The position numbers were made by a program, and so were the translations under genes. From the NCBI RefSeq assembly GCF_000219215.1, contig NC_015724.1, positions 1 through 64,000 on the forward strand: a stretch of 64,000 bases of DNA, written 5' to 3'. Below, piece after piece: positions 17,201 to 24,752 of this stretch. The stretch is from Cupriavidus necator N-1 (GTDB lineage: Bacteria; Pseudomonadota; Gammaproteobacteria; Burkholderiales; Burkholderiaceae). Each line of letters starts with the position of its first letter. Position 1 is the stretch's first letter. The notes below the pieces were generated by a model that did no database searches, was not told the DNA's origin, and worked only from the letters and a program-made list of their open reading frames with translations.

Positions 17201-18892
17201 CTAGACCAGCAGGCCTTGCGCGATCTTCTCCGCGACCATGATGGTCGGCAGGTGAGTATTGGCGCTCGGAACGGTCGGCATCACCGAGGCATCGGCGACA
17301 TACAGCCCCTGCATGCCGTGCACGCGACCGTGTGGATCCACCACGGCGAGCGGATCGGATGCCGCGCCCATGCGGCAGGTGCCGCTGACGTGGCCGGTGC
17401 CGCTGATGCTGCGGCGGGCGTAGTCAGCCAGGGCATCGTCGCTGCGCAGGACTTCGGCGGCGGGTGTCATCTTCGAAAGCTTTGCGACCATGCGCTGGCC
17501 GAATCCCGGCATGGCGTCGATCAGCCGCGCGGCGGCTGCTGCGCGCACGGCGTTGGCGCTGGTGGGCTCGTTGTAGCGCATCAGCCGGCTCAGGTTGCGG
17601 GCGTCGGACAGCACGTAGGGCGTGCCACAGATCCCGCCCAGCTCACCGAAGAGCGACGCTGTGAAGCGGAACGCCGACGTGATGCGCGCCAGATCGCGCG
17701 GGTCGGAGAGCAGGTCGAACTCGACCACGGTCTGCGCTTGCGGCGCCTGCGCGGACAGCGTTACGGAGCCGCGCGACCAGGGCTTGTTCAGCACCGGGGC
17801 CAGCGACGCCATGCGATGCCCGAGCGCATGCCACGACAGCCAGCTGCGGATATACATGCCCATATCACCTGGCGTGCCGCCGTGCTGCGCCGAGGACCAG
17901 CGCATGGTGGTGGCGCAGGCGGGGCGCACGCCTCCTGGCTCGCGTCCCGCCCGCGCCAGGAAGGCGACGACGTAGAGGATGGCGTGGTTCTGCAGGTTTC
18001 GGCCCACGCCTTTGCGTTCCAGTTGTGGCGCGATGCCCAAGCGGGTCAGTTCATCGCCGGGGCCGATGCCAGCACGCAGCAGCAAGGCCGGTGTGCGCAG
18101 CGCCCCGGCGGCCAGCAGCACCCTGCGTGCGCGTATCTGGCGCACTTGGCCTTGCGCGTCGGTGCAGGCCACGCCGGTGCAATGCAGTGCGCCGTCGCGG
18201 CGCTCCAGCAGCAGGCGGCTGACGGTGGCGCCGGCCTGCACGGTCAGATTGGACCGAGCCCGCACCGCGGCATCCAGGTAGCAAATGCCGGCCGAGCCGC
18301 GCTTGTCGGGATAGCGGCTGATCGGCAGCGTGCCGTAGCCATCGCCGAAGTCTGCATTCATGTCGGCGACGTGGGAGAAGCCGCGCGCAGCGGCCACCTG
18401 ATGCAGGCGCGCCGATAGCGGCGACCACTGCGCCTGCGGCTCGCGACGGATCGGCACCGGGCCGTCGCAGCCGTGCATGGTGCCGGAGAAATCGTGGTCC
18501 GACTCGAGCTTGCGAAAGAAAGGTAGCACGTCATCCCAGCCCCAACCTGCGGCGCCCATCGCCGCCCAGTCGTCATAGTCTTCAGGACGGCCGCGCAGCG
18601 CGAACATGCCCATGATCTGCGAGGTGCCGCCCAGCAGCCGCCCCTGCGGGAAGAAGGACGGCGCGGTGCCGTTGGCGCGGCCCCAGTGCACCAGCGTGTC
18701 CGGCCACATATAGGCCGGATTGAAGGTGGAAAGTGGGAAGATGCTGCGGATATCGGCTGGCTCGTCGCCGGGCCGGATGTCGCGGCCAGCCTCCAGCAGG
18801 AGCACGCGCCGTTGCGGGTCTGCCGACAGCCGGTTGGCCAGCACGGAACCCGCCGCGCCGGCACCCACGATGAGGTCGTCGTAGAAGGTCAT
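17201..18892 (-). CDS. GMC-family FAD-dependent oxidoreductase
   Basis: Glucose-methanol-choline oxidoreductase of 563 residues. The N-terminal FAD-binding motif is LIVGAGAAGSVLANRL; the second GMC signature region lies around RVLLAAGALRTPALLLRAGIG; the C-terminal active-site region holds HVSGTCRMG and NTHLPT. It probably oxidises an alcohol side chain of the pathway substrate to an aldehyde. Its start overlaps the stop of the upstream dehydrogenase gene by 4 bp (ATGA), so it is the last gene of the operon that begins at 23820. Confidence 0.9.
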   Translation of the reverse strand: MTFYDDLIVGAGAAGSVLANRLSADPQRRVLLLEAGRDIRPGDEPADIRSIFPLSTFNPAYMWPDTLVHWGRANGTAPSFFPQGRLLGGTSQIMGMFALRGRPEDYDDWAAMGAAGWGWDDVLPFFRKLESDHDFSGTMHGCDGPVPIRREPQAQWSPLSARLHQVAAARGFSHVADMNADFGDGYGTLPISRYPDKRGSAGICYLDAAVRARSNLTVQAGATVSRLLLERRDGALHCTGVACTDAQGQVRQIRARRVLLAAGALRTPALLLRAGIGPGDELTRLGIAPQLERKGVGRNLQNHAILYVVAFLARAGREPGGVRPACATTMRWSSAQHGGTPGDMGMYIRSWLSWHALGHRMASLAPVLNKPWSRGSVTLSAQAPQAQTVVEFDLLSDPRDLARITSAFRFTASLFGELGGICGTPYVLSDARNLSRLMRYNEPTSANAVRAAAAARLIDAMPGFGQRMVAKLSKMTPAAEVLRSDDALADYARRSISGTGHVSGTCRMGAASDPLAVVDPHGRVHGMQGLYVADASVMPTVPSANTHLPTIMVAEKIAQGLLV

Positions 18893-19791
18893 CGCGCGTC
18901 GCCGGTATCGTCGTCATCCAGAACCGGGCCGGCAGCCGCCAGCATTTCGGCAGTCATCACGCTGGCGATATAGTCCTCGCCGCCGCGGCCATGCGCCAGC
19001 GAGATGGCGTTGAGTTGGCTGACGAGCGCAGCCAGCGGCAGCGGCACGTCGGCATCGCTGCCCGCAGCGAGGATCAGCCGCAAGTCCTTGGCCATCTGCG
19101 CGCACGAGAACAGCGGACTGAAATCGCGCTGCCGCAACTGCGCCGCCTTGACCTTGAGCAGGGGCGAGGCCAGCGCGCTGGATGCCATCACGTCGAGCAG
19201 ATCATCCCAGCGGATGCCGCCCTTGCTGCCGAGTGCAAGGGCTTCGGCCATCATCGCCGCCGTGGCGCCCACCATCAGGTTGAGCACCAGTTTCATGCTG
19301 CGCGCCTGCTCTTGCTCGCCGACGTAGCGCAGGTTCGGCCCCCACCGCGAAAGCAGGAGCCGGGCTGCCTCGAACGCATCGCGCGGGCCGGACACGATGG
19401 TCGTCAGCGCGCGTTCGTGCGCCTGTACCGGCGTGCCTGAGACCGGCGCGCGCAGATAGCTTACGCCGGCCGCTTCTGCGGCGCGCGCGACCGTGGCGGA
19501 TGCCTGCGGCGATACCGTGCTGGTGTCGACATACAGGACGCCCGGCGCGGTGCCTTCGAACACGGCGGGCGCCACTGTAAGCAACGCGGCATCGTCCGGC
19601 AAGGACGAGAACACCGCGTGCGCGTCCCGGGCCGCGTCCGCCGGGTTTTGCGCCCGGGTGGCGCCCAGCGCCTGCGCCTGCTCCCGTGCAATGTTGGCCG
19701 GCTCGTACAGGCGGACCGCATGACCCGCCGCCAGCAGGCTTGCCATCATCGGCATGCCCATCTTTCCTGCGCCGATCCAGCCGATATTCAT
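18889..19791 (-). CDS. NAD(P)-dependent 3-hydroxyisobutyrate dehydrogenase-family protein
   Basis: Beta-hydroxyacid dehydrogenase of 300 residues. An N-terminal Rossmann fold begins IGWIGAGKMGMPM; the substrate-binding stretch is APVSGTPVQA; the catalytic Lys lies in MKLVLNLMVG. It should oxidise a 3-hydroxy acid or reduce the matching semialdehyde. It overlaps both neighbours by 4 bp (maleylacetate reductase upstream and GMC oxidoreductase downstream), which indicates tight translational coupling. The substrate is not known. Confidence 0.88.
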   Translation of the reverse strand: MNIGWIGAGKMGMPMMASLLAAGHAVRLYEPANIAREQAQALGATRAQNPADAARDAHAVFSSLPDDAALLTVAPAVFEGTAPGVLYVDTSTVSPQASATVARAAEAAGVSYLRAPVSGTPVQAHERALTTIVSGPRDAFEAARLLLSRWGPNLRYVGEQEQARSMKLVLNLMVGATAAMMAEALALGSKGGIRWDDLLDVMASSALASPLLKVKAAQLRQRDFSPLFSCAQMAKDLRLILAAGSDADVPLPLAALVSQLNAISLAHGRGGEDYIASVMTAEMLAAAGPVLDDDDTGDAR

Positions 19792-20888
19792 GACAGACTC
19801 CCGATGTCGATGCGTGGTGCGCGGCCGTGGAAAGCGTCAGCCAGCAGCATGCGCAGGCGCGCCTGCTCCAGCGGGCGCGGGTTTGGGTAGGCCCGCTCGG
19901 CCATCAGCCGGGAGGCGCGGTCCAGGCCGTCTTCCGGCATGCCCAGTGCGCTCAGGGCCGTGGGCAGGTGCAGGCGGTCCAGCAGCGTGAAGACTTCTCC
20001 CGGCGCGTCGCCGGCATTCCCGGAACCGCCCAGCGCTGCCGACAGGCTGGCCAACGCCGGTGCGGCCGCCGGCACGTTGTAGGCCAGCGCATGGGGCAGC
20101 ATCACCGCGTGCATCTCCGCATGCGACAGTCCGAAGCTGCCGCCGAGCACATGACAGGCCTTGTGGTGCAGGCCCATGCCGACATTGGCCAGCACCATCG
20201 CGCACAGCCAAGCGCCATACAGGCAGTCGGCACGCAGGCCGGTGTCGCGCGGGGCGTCCCGCAGGGCGGGCAGGGCACGCGAGAGGGCGCCGATGCCTTC
20301 TAGTGCCATCAGCCGGACCACGGGGTTGAGGTCTACCGCATAGAGCCCTTCGGCGGCATGCGCGATGGCATTCATGCCGCTGGCGAGACTGACCGGCAGC
20401 GGTAGGTCCAACGTCAGCTCGGGGTCGTAGATGACCGTCCTTGGCAACACGGCGGGATTTTTGCCCGTGGTCTTGGCGCCGTCCTGGGTCGTGCCATACA
20501 AGGGCGTGACTTCGCTGCCGGCATAGGTAGTGGGAATGGCGAGCAGCGGCAGCCCGCTTTCAAGCGCCAGCATCTTGCCGAGCCCGGTGGTCGAGCCGCC
20601 GCCGATCGTGACGAAGCCGTCCGCGCCCAGTTGCGTGGCAACGGCCTGTGCTTCGCGCACGACGCTGACAGGAACGTGCATCTGCGCGCCGTCATGCACG
20701 CCGACAGCAAGCTCGCGCAGTTGCTCGCGCACGGATTCGGCCGGGCCGCGTTGCTCCGGCGTGGACAGGACCAGCACGCGCTTGCAGCCAATGCGCCTCA
20801 CTTCCTCCGCTACATCGCGAACGGCGCCGGCCCCGAACACCACACGGCCGGCAAACTGGCTGTAGACGAAGCTCCGCATGCCGCTCAT
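19788..20888 (-). CDS. Maleylacetate reductase
   Basis: Iron-type alcohol dehydrogenase superfamily protein of 366 residues, matching maleylacetate reductases (ClcE/TfdF/MacA type): FVYSQFAGRVVFGAG at the N-terminus, the NAD-binding IGGGSTTGLGK, the PTTYAGSE motif, and a His-rich GLHHKACHVLGG. It reduces maleylacetate (product of hydroxyquinol cleavage) to 3-oxoadipate. It overlaps the YciI gene upstream and the dehydrogenase downstream by 4 bp each. Confidence 0.93.
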   Translation of the reverse strand: MSGMRSFVYSQFAGRVVFGAGAVRDVAEEVRRIGCKRVLVLSTPEQRGPAESVREQLRELAVGVHDGAQMHVPVSVVREAQAVATQLGADGFVTIGGGSTTGLGKMLALESGLPLLAIPTTYAGSEVTPLYGTTQDGAKTTGKNPAVLPRTVIYDPELTLDLPLPVSLASGMNAIAHAAEGLYAVDLNPVVRLMALEGIGALSRALPALRDAPRDTGLRADCLYGAWLCAMVLANVGMGLHHKACHVLGGSFGLSHAEMHAVMLPHALAYNVPAAAPALASLSAALGGSGNAGDAPGEVFTLLDRLHLPTALSALGMPEDGLDRASRLMAERAYPNPRPLEQARLRMLLADAFHGRAPRIDIGSLS

Positions 20889-21184
20889 TGTGGCGCTCCC
20901 GCGCGGTCGTCGACACGCTTGTAGAAGGCGTGGATATCAACCGACTCCCAGATGCCCAACGACCAGAACGGATCGTTGCGGTTGAAGGCTTCCACTTCGG
21001 CGCGGCTGTCGGCCTCGACCAGGAAGAAGCTGCCGGTCATATTGGTGCCGGCATCGTCCGTCAGCGGCCCTGAGATGAGGGTGCGGATTGGATGGGCGGC
21101 AAGGTACTCGCGATGCTTGTCGACGTTCGCGGTGCGCGTCGGCAGCATGCTCGGCTTGTCGACGGCGTAGATGATCCAGTGCAT
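20885..21184 (-). CDS. YciI-like small enzyme 1
   Basis: YciI-fold (dimeric alpha-beta barrel) protein of 99 residues, starting MHWIIYAVDKPS with the conserved His in KHREYLAAHPIRTL. The family includes TftG, the dehydrochlorinase that turns 5-chlorohydroxyquinol into hydroxybenzoquinone just before hydroxyquinol dioxygenase and maleylacetate reductase. Next to maleylacetate reductase, a similar dehalogenase or quinone-handling role is a good inference. The upstream extension of the frame was rejected, since homology begins at MHWI. Confidence 0.85.
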   Translation of the reverse strand: MHWIIYAVDKPSMLPTRTANVDKHREYLAAHPIRTLISGPLTDDAGTNMTGSFFLVEADSRAEVEAFNRNDPFWSLGIWESVDIHAFYKRVDDRAGAPQ

Positions 21185-21197
21185 GATGATAGGCCTT

Positions 21198-21530
21198 TCA
21201 GACGGGGTTGAGGGAAGGGGTCGGACCGTTCGGGTTGCCGAAGGTCCAGTCCCAGCGGCGGATGTCCACGCTGGCGAAGAGGCCGGCGCTGAAATAGGGA
21301 TCGGCGTGGCTGAAGGCGACCACGTCTTCATGCGAGGCGGCGGCGACAATCAGCAGCGAGCCATTCATGACGGTGCTCTCGCCCGCGAGCGAGGCACCGC
21401 TGGCGACCACCGTCACGCGCTCGTGCCCGCCACGCAGCCAGTCACGGTGGCGCGCGCGCGTCGCCACCCGCAGCGCAAGCGAATCGGGCTTGTCGGTGCC
21501 GATCACCATGAAGTACATAGGCGTGCTCAT
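21198..21530 (-). CDS. YciI-like small enzyme 2
   Basis: Second YciI-fold protein, 110 residues, beginning MSTPMYFMVIGTDKPDS with the His of ARHRDWLRGG. It is diverged from the other copy 13 bp downstream, so the two may form a heteromer or act on different intermediates. Its start codon overlaps the citryl-CoA-lyase-like gene stop by 4 bp. See the first copy for the TftG parallel. Confidence 0.85.
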   Translation of the reverse strand: MSTPMYFMVIGTDKPDSLALRVATRARHRDWLRGGHERVTVVASGASLAGESTVMNGSLLIVAAASHEDVVAFSHADPYFSAGLFASVDIRRWDWTFGNPNGPTPSLNPV

Positions 21531-22315
21531 GCGCCTTCCTCCTGCGCGCTGAACGGGATGGCGCGGTCCACCAGATTCCAGATGAAGCGGCCGCTTGGTG
21601 TTTCTTGTTCTTCCAGCAGGTGAGCGACCAGGCCGGCCGTGCGCGAGAGCAGGGCAAAACCGCGCATCGCGCCGACAGGCACGCCGATGTCCCCGAGGAT
21701 CGCGGCCACTGCGCCGGTGGCATTGATGGTCAGATGGCGCCCGCGCGCCTCGTCCAGTGCTGCGGCTAGCCTGCGCAGCGCAGCGGTGTGCCGGCCGGCC
21801 ACGCCGTGCCGCTCGGCCAACGCGAGCAGGGCGATGGCGCGCGGGTCGTCCGGTTTGTGCAGGTGATGGCCGAAGCCGGGGCAGGTGCGCTTTTCGCTGA
21901 CCAACCGCTGCGCCAGCGTGCGCGCCGCGGTGTCGGCCGCATCCGGCTGACCGGCGTCGGCGATCACGGCCAGCATGCGGGCGCACTCTTCCATGGTGCC
22001 GATGAAAGCGCTGCCGACGCCGAGCAGGCCCGCCGCGACGCCGGCCTGCAGGCTTTCCGGCGAGCTCATGTAGATCAGGCGGGCGGAGATGGCACTGGGC
22101 GTCATGCCGTGTTCCATCAGCACGATCAGTATGGCCTCGACCAGCGCGAGCTGGCCGGGCGCGAGTTCGTGGCCGAGGATATGCCGGCACGCGGTGGCGA
22201 CAAAGGGCTGCTTGCCTAGGAGGTCGTCCACCAGGTTTTGGTCGCGATACCAGATCGCCTCGGCGTTGTGGCGGCACAGGGCCGACGTAGGGTTGTCGCG
22301 GTTGGCCTGACTCAT
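21527..22315 (-). CDS. Citryl-CoA lyase-like protein (citrate synthase fold)
   Basis: Short citrate-synthase-fold protein of 262 residues. The conserved PGFGHHLHKPDDPRA box corresponds to the second catalytic-His region of citrate synthase (GFGHRVY..DPR). The first His region (HGG of true synthases) is replaced by LLGVGSAFIG, as expected for a lyase-type member rather than a synthase. It probably cleaves an acyl-CoA that carries a hydroxy-acid. It overlaps the upstream CoA-ligase gene by 4 bp, so ligation and cleavage are likely consecutive steps. A homologous pair occurs at 50963-53400. Confidence 0.82.
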   Translation of the reverse strand: MSQANRDNPTSALCRHNAEAIWYRDQNLVDDLLGKQPFVATACRHILGHELAPGQLALVEAILIVLMEHGMTPSAISARLIYMSSPESLQAGVAAGLLGVGSAFIGTMEECARMLAVIADAGQPDAADTAARTLAQRLVSEKRTCPGFGHHLHKPDDPRAIALLALAERHGVAGRHTAALRRLAAALDEARGRHLTINATGAVAAILGDIGVPVGAMRGFALLSRTAGLVAHLLEEQETPSGRFIWNLVDRAIPFSAQEEGA

Positions 22316-23820
22316 GCCTTGCTCCCGGTCTGCGTGGCCGCCTGCTGATGGATGCGGCGGACGACTTCGTCTTTCAAGGTCTTGCCCACCGGGCTCTTGG
22401 GCAGGGTGTCGAAAATGTGCACTACCTTGGGCGCTTTGACAGCGCCGATCTCTCGTTTGACGAAGCCGATCAGCTCTTCTGGCGACACGCTCGCACCCGG
22501 CCGCAACTGCACCGCGGCATGCACCGCCTCGCCCCATTTGTCGTCGGCAATGCCGACCACGGCGCTCTCGTAGATTGCCGCGTGCCGCCCGATGGCTTCT
22601 TCCACGTCGGACGGATAGACGTTGAACCCGCCGGAAATGATCACTTCCCGCACGCGCGACTTGATGAACAGAAAGCCACGTTCATCAAAGGCCCCGACAT
22701 CGCCGGTATGCAGCCAGCCATCGACGATGGTGGTCGCGGTCTGTTCGGACATGCGCCAGTAGCCGGTCATCAGCAGGTCGCCGCGAGCGACGATTTCGCC
22801 CTCCTGGCCTGGCCCGAGCAGGGTGCCGTCCTTGCCCATGATGGCCACCAGCGTGTTCATGCTCGGCCGGCCGACCGAGCCGAGGTTGCGCGGGTCTGCT
22901 AGCTGGTCGGGGCGCATGCAGGTGAGTACCGTGGGCGCCTCGGTCTGGCCGTAGGTGGTGGCCACCACGTTGCCGAACACGCGCTGCGTCTCCTGGATGC
23001 GTGCCGGCGGCATCGGCGCCGCGCCGTAAATCAGCAGCCGCAGGCTCGACACGTCGCGGGGCGCGCGGGTTTGCTCAGCGCACAGCGCATAGATTGCAGT
23101 AGGCGGCAGGAAGAGCGAGGTCACGCCGGCTTGTGCGGTCCAGTCCAGCAGTGTGGGCGCCGAGGTATCGGGGGGAAACACCAGGCCGCCGCCGGAGCCG
23201 AGGACGGCCAGCACATAGGTGGAGGCGCCGTGCGTCAGCGGCGCGCTGACCAGGAAGCGGTCATCGGCATGAAAGTCGAACTCGTGCCACTGGGTCAGCA
23301 CGGTGGTGTTCCAAGCCCGCATCGGTTGCATCACGCCTTTGGGCACGCCGGTGGTGCCGCCAGTGAACTTGATGGCCTGGGTGGCATCGAGGCCAAGGTT
23401 CAGGGCGGGACGGGCGCTGCCGGCGTGCTCGCGGATGACCTTTTCGATGTCTTCGAGCGGGGCCATGTGGCCGCTCACGCCAGGCAGTCGTTCGCGCATG
23501 GCGGCGTCCAGCACGACGATGGACGGCTCGGTGAACGCCAGGATCCGCTCCAGCTCGGGCGTGCCGTTGCGCGGATTGAGCGGCACCCATACCTTGCCCG
23601 CCGCAATGGCGGCCAGCAGCGCCACCAGGTGGTCGACGCTGTTGGCGGCGCCGATCGCCAGGCGCGAGCCGGGCTCGGGGTCGATCCTGGCAAAGGCTGC
23701 GGCAAGGCTGCCGACGCGCGCGGCCAGTTCGGCGAAGGTCAGGTCGGCCGCCGGCGAGCGCACGGCAATCCGCGCGGGGTAGCGGTCGGCGGCCCGCCAA
23801 AAGAAGTCTATCGGATACAT
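22312..23820 (-). CDS. AMP-forming acyl-CoA synthetase/ligase
   Basis: ANL-superfamily adenylating enzyme of 502 residues. The P-loop is FTGGTTGVPKG; further motifs are YGQTEAP, GWLHTGDVG and the C-terminal catalytic Lys in SPVGKTLKDE. It should form a CoA thioester from a carboxylate of the pathway. The start at MYPIDFF has AAAGGAA nearby; the longer frame would cover the operator. It is the first gene of a seven-gene, mostly overlapping operon running to 17201, divergent from the GntR gene. Confidence 0.9.
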   Translation of the reverse strand: MYPIDFFWRAADRYPARIAVRSPAADLTFAELAARVGSLAAAFARIDPEPGSRLAIGAANSVDHLVALLAAIAAGKVWVPLNPRNGTPELERILAFTEPSIVVLDAAMRERLPGVSGHMAPLEDIEKVIREHAGSARPALNLGLDATQAIKFTGGTTGVPKGVMQPMRAWNTTVLTQWHEFDFHADDRFLVSAPLTHGASTYVLAVLGSGGGLVFPPDTSAPTLLDWTAQAGVTSLFLPPTAIYALCAEQTRAPRDVSSLRLLIYGAAPMPPARIQETQRVFGNVVATTYGQTEAPTVLTCMRPDQLADPRNLGSVGRPSMNTLVAIMGKDGTLLGPGQEGEIVARGDLLMTGYWRMSEQTATTIVDGWLHTGDVGAFDERGFLFIKSRVREVIISGGFNVYPSDVEEAIGRHAAIYESAVVGIADDKWGEAVHAAVQLRPGASVSPEELIGFVKREIGAVKAPKVVHIFDTLPKSPVGKTLKDEVVRRIHQQAATQTGSKA

Positions 23821-23845
23821 GGGTTCCTTTTCCGTCGAACGTCCA

Positions 23846-23859
23846 AACATTCGAATGTT
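23846..23859. promoter_or_regulatory. Predicted GntR operator 1 (ligase promoter)
   Basis: AACATTCGAATGTT, a perfect 14-bp palindrome, 26 bp upstream of the ligase start in the divergent intergenic region. Matching sites lie at 23891 and 17149. Confidence 0.78.
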
Positions 23860-23884
23860 GTGAAGTATAGCGAGACTTTGTATC

Positions 23885-24673
23885 ATGTCAAACATTCGAA
23901 TGATTCTCCGGGCCCCAAGCCGGTCAATGCCGCCTATGTCGCAATTCCTGCAGGCCCCTCAACCCCAGTACCTGGCTGTCGCCAATGAACTCATGGAGGA
24001 CATCCTCGCCGGGCGGCTGGCGGTGGGTGACCACCTGCCGCCCGAGCCCGAACTCGTCAGGAAGTACAAGCTGAGCCGCTACGGCGTGCGGCTCGCCATC
24101 AAGGCACTGATCGACCTGGGGCTGGTGTCGCGTCAGCAGGGCATCGGCACGCGCGTGCTGAGCAACCAGACCCGGGCGCGCTACAACCAGACCATTGCCG
24201 GGCTGGACGACATTGCCCGCTACGCGCAGGAAACCAACTTCCGCATCTTGTCCAAGGGTCTGCTGTCGTCAGATGAGGCCCGCGTGCCGCTAGTGTCGGC
24301 AGGCGCGGAGAAATGGCTGCATATCGCCGGGCTGCGAACCACGCAGGGCCGGGGCCTGCCGATCTCGCTGGCCGATATCTACGTAAGCCCGAAGTACGCC
24401 CGCCTGCCGAAGCTTGGCGCCACGCTGAACGTACCGGTGCATGCCCTGATCGAACGGCAGTACGGCGTGCGCGTGACACGCGTGGACCAGGACATCCAGG
24501 GCGCGCTGGTCAGCAAGGACGAGGCCCGCTTGCTGGACGTCGATCCCGGCGCTGCGGCGCTGCGCATTGTCCGCACCTACTACGTCGCAGAAGAAGTGAT
24601 TGAGGTGACGCTGAGCGTGCATCCTTCCGAACGCTACAGCTACAAGCAGACTTTCGAGCTGGAAGGCCGGTAG
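23885..24673 (+). CDS. GntR/UTRA-family transcriptional regulator
   Basis: Regulator of up to 262 residues. The winged helix (about 25-90) shows ANELMEDILAGRLAVGDHLPPEPELVRKY in two segments, with the recognition helix around LSRYGVRLAIKAL. The C-terminal UTRA ligand domain begins near ARYNQTIAGL. It is divergent from the hydroxyquinol operon, and the palindrome AACATTCGAATGTT occurs here and upstream of the amidohydrolase, so it probably represses both units until an acidic intermediate binds. The start is uncertain: ATG at 23885, 23927 or 23936. Confidence 0.87.
   Translation: MSNIRMILRAPSRSMPPMSQFLQAPQPQYLAVANELMEDILAGRLAVGDHLPPEPELVRKYKLSRYGVRLAIKALIDLGLVSRQQGIGTRVLSNQTRARYNQTIAGLDDIARYAQETNFRILSKGLLSSDEARVPLVSAGAEKWLHIAGLRTTQGRGLPISLADIYVSPKYARLPKLGATLNVPVHALIERQYGVRVTRVDQDIQGALVSKDEARLLDVDPGAAALRIVRTYYVAEEVIEVTLSVHPSERYSYKQTFELEGR
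23891..23904. promoter_or_regulatory. Predicted GntR operator 2 (autoregulatory)
   Basis: AACATTCGAATGAT, one base from the perfect palindrome 45 bp away. It lies within the first codons of the longest GntR frame, so either the real start is further downstream (23927 or 23936) or the site acts as a roadblock. Both would fit autoregulation. Confidence 0.7.
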
Positions 24674-24752
24674 GGCGGGGCAGACAAAGCCGGGGAGGTA
24701 GGGCGCCGGCAAGAAGGGCTGAGTGCGGTTCGGGGGCATCTGTGGGCCGTCG

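Noticed and set aside
15730..17241. Plus-strand open frame of 503 codons
   Set aside because: Antisense shadow of the amidohydrolase gene; no family signature.
21527..22315. True citrate synthase
   Set aside because: Too short (262 residues) and lacks the HGG histidine region; the gene is coupled to a CoA ligase.
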